The position numbers and the translations under genes were made by a program. Below the pieces are notes generated by a model. That model was given only the letters and a program-made list of their open reading frames with translations, made no database searches and was not told where the DNA came from. Positions 32,776 through 44,010 of a DNA stretch of 64,000 bases are shown here, piece by piece. Each line of letters begins with the position of its first letter. Position 1 is the stretch's first letter. The DNA is from CAMREV01 sp051653965 (GTDB lineage: Bacteria; Bacillota_I; Bacilli_A; Mycoplasmatales; Mycoplasmoidaceae): positions 177,900-241,899 of the forward strand of contig JBOFXG010000008.1 of the NCBI GenBank assembly GCA_051653965.1, in the 5' to 3' direction.

Positions 32776-32822
32776 ACATCTTCATTTTAAACTATAAAAA
32801 TAGTTTTCCAACGCTTATATTA

Positions 32823-33578
32823 TTAGTTTCTATCAAATATTAACATAAGCTGTAATATTCTATATACAATTGAAATTAAATTGATTAGTAGCATAAACCC
32901 AAAGAAAATACTATACTTTCTTCTTAAGTCATCATCATTTGTTAAGAACTTATCCATATTTTGAATTAATCATAATGAATAAGCTAAGTAACCAACGCTT
33001 AATAATCCACCAACAACTGTTGAGATTATTAAGATATTAAAATAACCTCTATTTGAAGTTCCTATTCAAAATCAAGAAGATAAAGATATTATTAGACTTC
33101 CTAATAAATAAATAATTGCAGAAATGAATAATATTTTTCCTAAGTTCATTGCAGCTCTTACACTCATTATTTTAGAAACACCAAAAGTTCCTAAGAATAT
33201 AAATCCTGTCATTCCAAATGCAATCATTATTTGTTCCATATTAAGTGCTAAGAAAATACTTCCAAACCCTATACCATTTGCAATACAATATATTGCGACA
33301 ACAGAGAACATAAAAAAGTTAGATGCTTTTTCAATTCTAAATTGTCAAACAATTGATAGAATTACACTAATAAAAATAAGTGGCCCACCAAGATAATATA
33401 AAGTGTCTCCACTAATTGAATTTTCTCTAAATAAAAAAGCTGTTAAAAATCCAAGTAAAGCAGTAAAAACAAAACCAATACCTGCAACAAATAGTGCATT
33501 TGATAGCATTGATGTTTGTCTTTTTGAATATATTTTATTTCGTGATTGTTGATTATTTTTTGTTTGATAATTTGGCAT
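32823..33578 (-). CDS. Bax inhibitor-1-like (BI-1/YccA family) membrane protein
   Basis: This 251-residue protein has about seven transmembrane helices after a 30-residue polar N-terminus. The layout and segments such as YCIANGIGFGSIFLAL, FGMTGFIFLGTFGVSKI and the C-terminal YRILQLML agree with the BI-1/YccA family, whose bacterial members are proposed pH-sensitive Ca2+ leak channels. The usual C-terminal di-aspartyl pair is not obvious, so calcium function is uncertain. It is monocistronic, ahead of tRNA-Arg on the minus strand, with an aggagg ribosome-binding site before the ATG at 33578. Confidence 0.75.
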
Positions 33579-33704
33579 ATTAATCCTCCTAAAAAAATAA
33601 TTTTATAAAATTATATAATAATTTAAGAATTTCTTTATTATAAATTTCAAAAATTGAATATATAATATATATTATAAAATAATATCTAATTAATGGGAAT
33701 AAAA

Positions 33705-35474
33705 ATGAAAAAAAAATCAATAAAAAATAACTTAAAATATATTCTAATAGGTATTGCAGGCATTTTGCCTTTAACAGCAGTTCCATTTTTAGCATTGTTC
33801 CCTAATAATAATAATTTATCTGTTAATGAAGTTAATACTAAGTTTTTAAATACAGGTCCTTCTATTTCTCCAAATCTTGAAGGGATAGCTAGACCTGAAT
33901 TGCAAAACGCAATTTATCAAGATGCATTAGAAAAAGCAACATATGATCCAGATAGTATACTAGTATACTCTATTTATTGATTTGGTGTATTTCATAGATT
34001 TGGGCTTGTTTCGCATATATTATCAGTTTTAGACATCAATCCAAATCAAAAAATATATGTAATGGAAACTTCAGGAATAAATGATTATTCAACATTACTT
34101 GCAAATGATGAATTGGGTAATAGAAAATATCCTAATGTAAAAATAATTGAAACAGCTCCTGGTTTTGATACTTCTGATAATGTTTGATTATTGTCAAATA
34201 GATTTGTTACTCCTATTGACTTTTTCAAACAAATATATAAGGAAAATCCAGAACCTAGAATTCATGCATATTTTGCTGATTTAACAATTTTATATGTTAT
34301 AGGAAATTTTTTTAATGGTTCTAACTTACCATTATTAAAGAAAAATTTATATGATTTTTGAGGTTTATTTAACAAATTTGAATCATTTAATCTTTTTGCA
34401 GATGGAACTGGTTCAGTAGAATTTTTTGATACAGATTTTTATAACTATCTTAAAAAGGCAGGTATTGGAAAATATGAATTAGTAGATCCTATAAATAACC
34501 GTTCGGAATATAAAGAAGCTGCTAATTTTAGAAAAGATTTTTTAAAAAGTCAAAAGGAAGGAAAAGATTTTCTTCATAAATTTTTAGAAAAAAATAATGC
34601 GATTATGTATATTGCATCTTTAATTACTACAAAAGATTTTAATAATGATAATTTTTTTCCAGAACCACATAAAACAAAGACTTACCCAGATTCTAAATTT
34701 TTTCTTCCAACAACTCAATTTATTGATGATATTAATAGACCTAATTCTACATTTTTAAAAACAAGCAATAATGATTATTTAAATCCTTATAATTCATATG
34801 AAGCTGATCTTTTAGAATCATTTAAACATTTAAAACCAGACAAATTTGATGAATTAACAAAAATTTTAAAATCAAAAGATGTTTTTGAAGACCCAAATCT
34901 TTCAGTTGGAATGGAGAATAAAGTAAATGTTGTCTATTCTGGAACTTTATTAAATAATTCTAATGTAACATCTGGTGAACTAAGTGAAACAAGAAGGGGA
35001 GAAGTAAATAATTTAAGAGCTATTGATATAATTACTCGAAGAGCAAATCCAGGTAAACAAGTTCAAATTATTTATAAAGGTCACCCAAGAGATAAAACGC
35101 CTCAAGCAATTGAACAAGCATTAGAAGAAACAAGAATAGATCTTGGATTAAAACCAGGTGATCTTCCAGATATATTAATTGTTGATCCAGTAATACCTTA
35201 TGAATTATATTTATTTAGTGGATTATTTGATGCAGATCCATTATTTGGTAAAGAAGTGAAACTTTATTCATCTTTTTCAACAATTATATGATTCTTATAT
35301 GCTGATGGTAGAGTTGATGATATTATCAATGTTGCAGTAACTGATTCAAATAAAAAATATATTGAAAATGTTTATGGTCTTGATTCACCAATGTTTAATA
35401 CTAAAAATAACCCTAAACCAAATGATAAACTTATAACTACAGAAGAACTTTTATTACAAGCAGGAATAAAATAA
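33705..35474 (+). CDS. Membrane-anchored GT80-like (sialyltransferase-like) glycosyltransferase candidate
   Basis: This 589-residue protein has a basic N-terminus and one hydrophobic helix (about 10-31), predicting an extracytoplasmic body with no lipobox Cys. Three segments resemble the catalytic elements of GT80 sialyltransferases: NLFADGTGSVEFF (D233; the family has DDG-S/T), IYKGHPR (H460; the family has F-K-GHP), and KLYSSFSTIIWF (S522-S523; the family has a Ser pair binding CMP). The sequence IPYELYLFSGLF just before corresponds to the family's I-x-FE-x-LLM-x-GLLPD. Spacing is longer than in Pasteurella enzymes, so the fit is partial. If correct, it would decorate surface or host glycans; a donor source outside the membrane is unexplained. 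Start 33705 is chosen for its ggaataaaa spacing; ppa follows by 1 base. Confidence 0.5.
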
Positions 35475-35475
35475 A

Positions 35476-36027
35476 ATGAAAAAAATTAATGTTGTAATTG
35501 AAATTCCTAAAAATTCAAAAATAAAATATGAATATGATAGAAAGACAAATCAAATAATAGTTGATAGAATATTATATGGTTCTAGCTCATATCCTTTAAA
35601 CTATGGTTTTATAAGAGAAGCTCTAGATTGAGATGGTGATGAATTAGATGCATTAATTATTTCTGATCAAGTATTCATTCCTGGATGCGTTGTTCCTACA
35701 AGAATTATTGGTGCTATGGAAATGATTGATGGAGGAGAAACTGATACAAAATTAATTACTGTAATTGATTGTGACCCAAGATATAAACACATTAATAAAC
35801 TAGAAGATCTTTCAGCGCATTTATTATTAGAAATAAGAGATTTTTTTGAAAATTATAAAAATCTTCAAAACAAATCTGTTGAAATAAAAGGATATAATTC
35901 AATCGAATGAGCAATGCAAGAATATAATGAATGTGTTCAACTTATGAACAAGTATAAAGATCTTCCTAAAAAAGATTTTGTAAAAAAAATGATGATGGAA
36001 CACCCAGATAAATACAAGAAGGAGTAA
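35476..36027 (+). CDS. ppa: Inorganic pyrophosphatase
   Basis: Ppa hydrolyses pyrophosphate and drives biosynthetic reactions. The 183-residue protein matches soluble family I enzymes: VVIEIPKNSKIKYEYD, YPLNYGFIREALDWDGDELDAL with the metal-binding Asp cluster, IGAMEMIDGGETDTKLI, and HLLLEIRDFFENYK. It lies 1 base after the glycosyltransferase-like gene and 2 bases before a small gene. Confidence 0.96.
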
Positions 36028-36029
36028 TT

Positions 36030-36350
36030 ATGTCAAAAAAAATTAAAATTGAAATAAGCAAAGAGTTATATGAAAGTCTATTAGATAGATATGAAAAAGA
36101 AAAATTATCTCTTGTTGCTATTAATGTTAACAATGTTGAAGAATTTATAGAATATGTTTTAAAGAACTTTGATGCAAGTTCAAAACAATTTGAAAATTTA
36201 TCAGACAATCAAAAAAATGCTTTCTCAAATATGGATCTTAGCAATCTTGATTTAAATGATTTAGTTAAAAAATTAACTGATTCTTTAGGTGAAACAAAAA
36301 ACGAAAATCCAAAAAAAGAAATTAAAAAATCAAGCAATACAAAAAACTAA
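36030..36350 (+). CDS. Small hypothetical protein downstream of ppa
   Basis: I do not recognise this 106-residue soluble, charged protein. The N-terminal KKIKIEISKELYESLLDRYEKE has the look of a ribbon-helix-helix or similar short regulatory fold, followed by helices and a disordered Lys/Asn tail. It starts 2 bases after ppa behind an aaggagtaatt ribosome-binding site and ends at a terminator. Confidence 0.65.
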   Translation: MSKKIKIEISKELYESLLDRYEKEKLSLVAINVNNVEEFIEYVLKNFDASSKQFENLSDNQKNAFSNMDLSNLDLNDLVKKLTDSLGETKNENPKKEIKKSSNTKN

Positions 36351-36409
36351 AAATGCTAAAATATATTTATATATACAAATATTTAAATATTAATATACAG
36401 CATTTTTAT
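36349..36409 (+). terminator. Long-loop terminator after the ppa unit
   Basis: A 9-bp stem (aaaaatgct / agcattttt) encloses a 41-base AT-rich loop that can fold further, followed by T-rich sequence. Confidence 0.55.
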
Positions 36410-36417
36410 TTTTTAAT

Positions 36418-36423
36418 TATAAT
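36418..36423 (+). promoter_or_regulatory. -10 element of the arc operon
   Basis: TATAAT sits 42 bases before the arcA ATG, between the preceding terminator and an agaagg ribosome-binding site. I see no ArgR-type palindrome nearby. Confidence 0.5.
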
Positions 36424-36465
36424 AAAATAAAAATGATGTTTTAATGCCATAGAAGGTTGCAAAAA

Positions 36466-37671
36466 ATGATAAATGTTTATAGTGAAATAGGAAAACTAAA
36501 AAAGGTGCTTGTTCATACTCCTGGTAAGGAAATTGAAAATGTTAGCCCACAAAGATTAGATGAATTACTACTATCTGCTCTAATAGAACCAGAAAGTGCA
36601 AAAGAAGAACACAAAAGGTTTACAAAGATCTTAAAAGATAATGGTATTGAAGTAGTTCAACTAGTTGATTTAATAGTGGAAACTTTTAATGCTTGTACTA
36701 AAAAACAACAAGAAGAATTTGTTCTTAAATGAATAAATGAATCAAAACCAGAAATTAAAAGTGAAAAAATTAGAATAAAAATTCTTAAATATTTAAAATC
36801 TTTAAAATCAATTGATGAATTAATTTTAAAAATGATGCATGGTATCTTTTATTCTGAGATAAAAGAAAAATCACAAATTGATCTAGTTGTTGATCCAATG
36901 CCAAACTTATACTTTACAAGAGATCCATTTGCATCAATTGGTAATGGTGTAAGTATTAATAGAATGAAATATGATACAAGAAGAAGAGAAACAATCTTTT
37001 CAGACTTTATCTTTAATAATCATCCATCTTATAAAGATACTCCAAAATATTATAATAGAACGGCTTCTGGAACAATTGAAGGTGGAGACATATTCATTTA
37101 TAATTCAGAAACATTAGTAATCGGACATTCAGAAAGAACATCGAAGAAATCAATTACTCAAATTGCAAAAAACATTAAGAAAAACAAAGAATGTAAATTT
37201 AAAAAAATTTATGTTGTAAATGTTCCAAAGGCAAAAAACTTAATGCATTTAGATACATGATTAACAATGGTTGATTACGATAAATTTATTTATTCACCAA
37301 ATATGAACTCAAGCATTAAATTTTACAAAATTGATATAAAAAAACCAGATGAAATGAAACAATTAAAAATTTCACTAGAATCTTTTTTAAGATTAGTAAC
37401 AAAAAGAAAACCAATATTAATTCCTGTTGCAGGTAAAAATGCAAGACAATTAGATGTTGATGTAGAAACTCATTTTGATGCTACAAATTATTTAGTTATT
37501 GAACCAGGTGTTGTTGTTGGGTATAGCAGAAACAAAAAAACTGAAGAAGCTTTAGTAAAAGCTGGTGTTAAAGTGTTATCATTTAAAGGCAACCAATTAT
37601 CTCTTGGTATGGGATCTGCAAGGTGCATGTCTATGCCATTAAAAAGAGATGATATTTTAGATAAAAAATAG
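36466..37671 (+). CDS. arcA: Arginine deiminase
   Basis: ArcA hydrolyses arginine to citrulline and ammonia, the first step of ATP production from arginine. The 401-residue protein has VLVHTPGKEIENVSPQR, DPMPNLYFTRDPFA, GTIEGGDIFIY, HLDTWLTMVD with catalytic His/Asp, and the catalytic Cys in LGMGSARCMSMPLKR. The start ATG at 36466 is chosen for its agaagg ribosome-binding site; a longer opening from a TTG is less likely. It is the first gene of arcABC plus permease, 11 bases ahead of arcB. Confidence 0.97.
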
Positions 37672-37682
37672 GAGAAAAAAAT

Positions 37683-38711
37683 ATGCCATTAAATTTAAAA
37701 GGTAGAAGTTTAGATACAATGCTAAACTTCACAACAAAAGAAGTTCATTATTTAATTGATTTAAGTATTGACTTAAAAAGAAGTAAACAACAAGGATTAC
37801 ATGTTAATAACAGACCTTTAGTTGGAAAAAATATTGCAATATTATTCCAAAAAGATTCTACAAGAACAAGATGTTCTTTTGAAGTTGCTGCAGCTGATTT
37901 AGGAGCTGGTGTTACTTACATAGGTCCACAAGGTTCAAACTTTGGAAAAAAGGAATCAATTGAAGATACTGCAAAAGTATTAGGTAGATTCTATGATGGA
38001 ATAGAATTTAGAGGATTTGCTCAATCTGATATTGATGCATTAGTTAAATATTCAGGTGTTCCAATTTGAAATGGATTAACAGATGCTGAACATCCAACTC
38101 AGATAATTGCTGATTTTATGACAATGAAAGAAAAATTTGGAAATTTAAAAAATAGAAAAATGGTTTTTATTGGAGACATTAAAAATAACATGGGGATATC
38201 ATGTATGGTTGGTGCTGCTTATATGGGTATGCATATAACACTATGTGGTCCAACATCATATGCAAAAGCTGTTGATAAAAACTATGTTAAAAAATGTGAA
38301 GAACTTTTCAAAATTAATGGTGGTTCTTTATCATTCTCAGATGATAAAATTAAAGCTGCAAAAGATGCAGATGTAATTTATACTGATGTATGAGTTTCTT
38401 TAGGTGAAGATTTTTCTTTATTTGAAAAAAGAATTGATGATTTAAAAGATTATCAAGTATGTGAAAAAATGATGAAAGCTGCAAATAAAGAAGCTATCTT
38501 CTTACATTGTTTGCCTGCCTTTCATGACAAACATACTGAATTTTCAAGAGAAATAGCTGATAAATTTGGTAAAAAATTTCCTCAAGTAAAAGATGGAGCA
38601 ATGGAAGTTACTGATGAAGTATTTCAATCAAAACAAAATCATGCTTTTGATCAAGCAGAAAATAGAATGCATTCAATTAAAGCTATTATCTTAAGTACAA
38701 TTGGATATTAA
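37683..38711 (+). CDS. arcB: Ornithine carbamoyltransferase (catabolic)
   Basis: ArcB converts citrulline and phosphate to ornithine and carbamoyl phosphate. The 342-residue protein contains the carbamoyl-phosphate motif QKDSTRTRCSFE, AEHPTQIIADFMT, the ornithine-loop segment VWVSLGED, and FLHCLPAFHD with the catalytic Cys. The C-terminus (NRMHSIKAIILSTIG) is complete. Spacing is 11 bases from arcA and 2 bases to arcC, with a ggagaaaaa ribosome-binding site. Confidence 0.97.
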
Positions 38712-38713
38712 TT

Positions 38714-39646
38714 ATGTCAAAAATAGTAGTAGCTCTTGGTGGTAATGCTCTTGGTAATAATCCAGAAGAACAAAAAAAATTAATTGAGATTCCTGCTAAA
38801 AAAATTGTTTCATTAATTAAAAACAATCACAAAGTAATTGTTGGACATGGGAATGGACCGCAAGTAGGAATGATCTTTAACTCATTTGTTGATGCAAGAA
38901 AAAGTAATCCAAATAATGTTTTAGTTCCTTTTGCAGAAGCTGGTGGAATGAGTCAAGGATATATTGGATACCACATGATTACTGCAATCACAAATGAATT
39001 AAGAAAAATAAATATCCAAAAAGATGTACTTTATTTCTTAACTCAAACAATCGTTGATGCAAATGATGATGGATTTAAAAATCCTACAAAACCTGTTGGC
39101 CCTTTTTACAAAACAAAAGAAGATGCAGAAAAAAACAATCCAAATAGCACAATTGTAGAAGACTCTGGAAGAGGATTTAGAAAAGTTGTAGCTAGTCCTA
39201 AACCAGTTGATTTTATTGGAATAGAAACAATTAAAAAAGTTGTTGACTTAAATTCTGTTGTTATTTTTGGTGGCGGTGGTGGAATACCTACTATTGTTAA
39301 AGACAATATGTTTGTTGGTGTTGATGGCGTTATTGATAAAGATTTTGCTCTTTGTGAAATTGCTAATAAAATTGATGCTGATATATTTGTTGTTTTAACT
39401 GCTGTCGATAACATTTGTATTAATTACAACAAACCTAATCAAGAAATTCTTACAAAAGTTAATGTTTCTCAATTGGAAAAATATTGTTTAGAAAACCAAT
39501 TTGCTCCTGGAAGCATGCTTCCAAAAGTAGAAGCTGCAATAAAGTTTGTAAAAGGACATAATAATAGAAAAGCAATTATTGCTTCTTTAGATAAGATGGA
39601 AGAAGCATTAAATGGCGAATCTGGAACACAAATAACTAACTTATAA
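38714..39646 (+). CDS. arcC: Carbamate kinase
   Basis: ArcC transfers phosphate from carbamoyl phosphate to ADP, giving the ATP yield of the pathway. The 310-residue protein begins IVVALGGNALG and contains IVGHGNGPQVGM, GGGGGIPTI, GVIDKDFALCEIA and FAPGSMLPKVEAAI, all characteristic. It contains no Trp. It lies 2 bases after arcB, and the permease gene follows 34 bases later. Confidence 0.97.
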   Translation: MSKIVVALGGNALGNNPEEQKKLIEIPAKKIVSLIKNNHKVIVGHGNGPQVGMIFNSFVDARKSNPNNVLVPFAEAGGMSQGYIGYHMITAITNELRKINIQKDVLYFLTQTIVDANDDGFKNPTKPVGPFYKTKEDAEKNNPNSTIVEDSGRGFRKVVASPKPVDFIGIETIKKVVDLNSVVIFGGGGGIPTIVKDNMFVGVDGVIDKDFALCEIANKIDADIFVVLTAVDNICINYNKPNQEILTKVNVSQLEKYCLENQFAPGSMLPKVEAAIKFVKGHNNRKAIIASLDKMEEALNGESGTQITNL

Positions 39647-39680
39647 ATATATATTAAATTTTTAATATGATATACTAAAA

Positions 39681-41360
39681 ATGAAAGAAAAAAATATGAA
39701 AAAAGCGAAAAATAAATCTAATAAATTAGATATTAGTAGTGAACCAAAAGTTCAACCTATTTCTGAGGCTTCTACATCTAAAAAAATATCATTCTTTTCA
39801 GCAATGTTAGTTGTTGTTGGTTCATCAGTAGGTGCTGGAATCTTCTTAAGATCTGCATCTGTTCTTGACCATGCTCAAGGAAGTTTGCCACTAGCTATTT
39901 TAAGTTGACTTGTTGCTGCATTTGCAGTTATTGCAATGGCACTTAGCTTAATTGAAATTGCAAGTGCAAGAAATGACAACTTATCATTAATTGGATGATG
40001 TAAAACATTCAATAGTAGAATAATGTATAAAGCATCTAAAAACTTTATGTTTTATATATACTTACCTCTTACATACTTTTTCATGCCCATGTATGTAATA
40101 TTGCAATTACAAGATGGTATTGGGGTATGAACACATACGACAATTGATCCATCTGGTGTTGTAAGTCTTGCTCCATTTTCATTTGGAACTCAAGTAGATT
40201 GATTAATATGAAGTGTAATTTCTTTAGCAATAAGTATATACTTCATATTCTCAGCTGGATTATCTTCTAAGTTAGGTAATATTCAAAACTTAGCAATAAG
40301 CTTTGTTAAATTTATACCATTGTTAGTTGCAGCCTTTATTGGTTATGCATTTATTGCAATGGAAGGAACTGGCGGAATTGAAATAGCTCCAAATCCTGAT
40401 TTAAATTATGATGCTACAAGATTCTCAACATTCAACCCTGGTTTTGGAATGTTCTTAGCTGTTTCAGGGATCTTCTTTGCATATGATGGATTCTATGTAA
40501 CAGCTGGATTACAAACTGAAATGAAAGAACCTCAAAAAACTCCAAAAGCCATTTTATTTGGTTTAGTTATTGTTACTACTATTTATTTAGCAATTGCGAT
40601 CTCAATGTCACTAAATGGTAATGGAAGCTTCTTTGGATTTGGTGAATGATTAGTTTCAGAAAATCTTGATTGATTATTTGGATTAATTAATATATTAATT
40701 GCAATTGGTATTCTAGGAATTATCAATGGATTCTCATTATGAGCTCCAAGATTTATAGAAGACCTAATTCAAGAAAATGAATTACCATTCTCAAGTAAAT
40801 ATGTTAATAAATTAAATGCTAACAGACCAGTAGTTGGTATTAAATATACATTAGCAGCAAGTATTCCAATAGTAATATTATTTAGTATTATTGGTTCATT
40901 AGGATTTGAAGACACTGTAGGATACGGAGAAGACTTATACGGATCTAAAATGGGTGCTTTATATAGTTTCTGTGATATAGTTGCTAACTGAACAGCTGTG
41001 TTTGCATTTGCATTCATTGTTGCTGCAATTTATGGCGGAATTAGAAATCGAAAAACACAAAAAATTAAAACAGAAAAATATAAAAACTTTATGCCTGTTG
41101 CTATAATCTCTGTTTTAATAATGTCAGTTACTTTATTCTTTACAGTCTTAACTCCAATAATTGATCTAATGCTTATATATGTTCCTGGTGCAAATATAAC
41201 TAATGAAGGTTTACTTGGTAGAATAATGCTTGTTGTTGTTTTATTCTTATTCTTTGCAATTATGTTTATTCCAACAATTATTGAAGACTTCATTGCTAAG
41301 AAAAAAGATCCAAGCAAAAAAGAAGTTAGCCTAGACATAAATAAAAATTTAGAAATATAA
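39681..41360 (+). CDS. arcD: APC-family amino acid permease, likely arginine/ornithine antiporter
   Basis: This 559-residue integral membrane protein has about 12 helices after a 40-residue Lys/Ser-rich N-terminus. VVVGSSVGAGIFLRSASVL is the APC-family first helix. A second typical segment is AVSGIFFAYDGFYVTAGLQTEMKEPQKTPKAI, where helix 6-like sequence is followed by the conserved E-x-KEP-x-x-x-PKA loop. Its place directly after arcABC suggests exchange of arginine for ornithine. The symbol follows that inference, not a substrate motif. Either ATG 39681 or ATG 39696 could be the start. It ends at a strong terminator. Confidence 0.8.
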
Positions 41361-41372
41361 TTTTTGAAAACT

Positions 41373-41404
41373 AAAAATAAAAACAATTTGTTTTTATTTT
41401 TTTT
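41373..41404 (+). terminator. Terminator of the arc operon
   Basis: A 13-bp stem (aaaaataaaaaca / tgtttttattttt) with a 3-base loop and a T run. Confidence 0.75.
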
Positions 41405-41452
41405 ATAAATATCTAAAAATTATAATTAATAAAAAATAAAAAAACAATTTTG

Positions 41453-41560
41453 TTACTTTTGTTCTTTTATTATTTGTTTAATCTGTGATAAATTATCATT
41501 CATCTTTTGTAATTCCCTTCAAATTCCATTTAAAGCTGCTTCTATTCCAAAATTATTCAT
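41453..41560 (-). CDS. Candidate 35-residue small protein
   Basis: A short minus-strand frame in the 345-base gap between the arc operon and tpiA. It begins ATG at 41560, preceded by a well-placed aaaggtaaaata ribosome-binding site, and ends TAA at 41453. The peptide (MNNFGIEAALNGIW then RELQKMNDNLSQIKQ...) is amphipathic and probably helical, with one TGA-Trp. There is no family resemblance. Support is the ribosome-binding site, the sensible composition and the otherwise empty gap. Confidence 0.45.
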
Positions 41561-41705
41561 TATTTTACCTTTCTTTTCTATTTTTTATATATATGATAAT
41601 ACTCTTTTTAAAGATACATTATGTTTTTATTTTGCTTTTTTAGAAATTTATTATTTTATGTATATAAAAAGTAGTAAAATTATAAAGGAATCCAAAAGGA
41701 AATTT

Positions 41706-42467
41706 ATGAGAAAAAAACTAATTATTGGAAATTGAAAAATGAACAAAACTAAAAAAGAAATTTTAGACTTTGTAAAAGATTTTCAAAATGAAATAAAAAA
41801 TTTAAATTTAAACTGTGATTATGGTGTTGCTCCATCATCAATATATTTAGACTTTACTAAAGAAGCTTTTAAAGATAATAATAAAATTATTATTTCTGCA
41901 CAAGATGCTCACTTTGAAGAAAAGGGGGCATTTACTGGAGCAAATTCTTGATCACAACTAAAAGATATTGGAATTAAATATTCAATTATTGGACACTCTG
42001 AAAGAAGAGAAATGTTTGGCGATACTAATACTGTTGTTAATAAAAAAATTACAAAATTATTGCAAGAAAAAATTGTTCCAATTCTTTGTGTTGGTGAATC
42101 TTTAGAAGATCGAGAATCAGGTAATGCAAATAATGTTGTTAGTAAACAACTTGAAATGGCTTTAATTGGAATTGAAGAAGACAAAATAAAAAGTTTAGTA
42201 ATTGCATATGAACCAATTTGAGCTATTGGTACTGGTAAAAGTGCAACTTCACAAGATGCAGAAAATATGTGCTGTGAAATAAGAACTAAAATAAAATGCT
42301 TATTTGGTGAAGAGATTGCAAATAAAATAATCATTTTATATGGTGGATCAGTTAATGATAAAAATGGAAAAGAATATTTATCACAAGAAAATATTGATGG
42401 AGCTTTAGTTGGTGGAGCATCATTAGATGCAAAACTATTTGTTAGCTTATTAAAAGTAGTTGACTAA
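41706..42467 (+). CDS. tpiA: Triosephosphate isomerase
   Basis: TpiA interconverts dihydroxyacetone phosphate and glyceraldehyde-3-phosphate. The 253-residue protein has IIGNWKMNKT (Trp as TGA), SIIGHSERREMFGD with the catalytic His, VIAYEPIWAIGTGK with the catalytic Glu, and ILYGGSVN plus GALVGGASLD in the phosphate-binding region. It heads the glycolytic run tpiA-gpmI-eno and overlaps gpmI by one base (TAATG). Confidence 0.98.
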
Positions 42468-43984
42468 TGAAAAAACCAGTTTTATTAGCAATCTTAGATG
42501 GTTATGGAATAGCACCAAAATCAAATATGAATGCTATCTCTCTTGCAAAAAAACCTACTTTAGATAAATTATTAAGTGGAGAATATCCATATGCAGAACT
42601 AGAAGCTTCTGGTAATGCTGTTGGTCTTCCTAAGGGGCAAATTGGAAACTCTGAAGTTGGACACTTAAACATTGGCGCTGGAAGAGTAGTTTATACTGGT
42701 CTTTCTTTAATCAATAAAGATATCAAAGATGATAATTTAAAAAATAATGAAGGATTAATTTTAGCAATTAAACATGCAAAAGATAATAATTCTAAATTCC
42801 ATATTATGGGCTTAATGTCTCCTGGTGGAGTTCACTCACATGAAGAACATATATTTGCTTTAATGAAAATAGCTAGTTTAAATGGTTTGAAACCAATTGT
42901 TCATTTATTTACAGATGGTAGAGATGTTCCTCCTAGATCAATTAAAAGTAGTATTGAAAGATTGAATATTGTTTTAAAAGAAACTAATGGAATCATTGGA
43001 TCAATTGCTGGAAGATATTATGCAATGGATCGTGATAAAAGATGAGATCGAGTTCAAAAAGCTTACGATGTTTTAATTGGTGAAACTAACAATACTTTCA
43101 CAGACATAAGCAAATACATTGAAGATCAATATGAAGCAAATATTAATGATGAGTTTTTTATTCCTTCAATAAATGCAAATATTGATAAAGTAAAAATTGA
43201 TAATAAAGATTCAATCATCTTTGCAAATTTCAGACCTGATCGAGCAAGGGAACTTTCTCATTTAATAATTGGTTCAAATTATTATGATTATGAAACCAAA
43301 AATAAAAAAACAAATTTATTTTTTGCAACAATGATGAAATATGAAGGAATTGAACCAAGCTTTGTATTATTTCCTCCAAAAAAAATTACAAATACACTTG
43401 GAGAAGTAATTGCAAAAAATGGTTTATCTCAATTAAGAATTGCTGAAACTGAAAAATATGCACATGTAACATTCTTTATGGACGGTGGAATTGAAGTTGA
43501 TTTTCCAAAAGAAGATAAAATTCTAATTGACTCTCCTAAAGTTAATACATATGATGAAGCATATGAAATGTCTGCTGGAGCTATTACAAATAGATTATTA
43601 GAAGTAATGCAAAATTATGATTTGATAATTTTAAATTTTGCAAATCCTGATATGTTGGGACACACTGGAAATATTGAGAAAACAATTTTAGCAATTGAAT
43701 ATATTGATAAACAAGTTCAAAGAATTTGAGATAGAATAAATGAATTAGACGGAACTATTTTTTTAACTTCAGATCATGGTAATGCTGAATCAATGTTAGA
43801 TGAAAAAGGTAACATAATTACCGCTCACACAACTAATTTAGTACCCTTTGTTTGCACTGATAAAAATATTTCACTTAAAAAAAGTGGAAACTTGTCAAAT
43901 ATTGCAAGTACTATATTACAATATATATTGTTAGACATACCAAAAGAAATGACATCAAGTTCATTATTGGTGAAAAATAAATAA
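42467..43984 (+). CDS. gpmI: 2,3-bisphosphoglycerate-independent phosphoglycerate mutase
   Basis: GpmI interconverts 3- and 2-phosphoglycerate with a Mn2+ alkaline-phosphatase-like active site. The 505-residue protein has AILDGYGIAP, GNSEVGHLNIGAGR with the phosphoserine, GLMSPGGVHSHEEH, FTDGRDVPPRS, NFRPDRARE, NPDMLGHTG and TSDHGNAE. The length is standard. It is coupled to tpiA by a 1-base overlap and followed 26 bases later by eno. Confidence 0.98.
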
Positions 43985-44010
43985 TTTTTAAAGAAAAAGA
44001 GGAATAAAAA

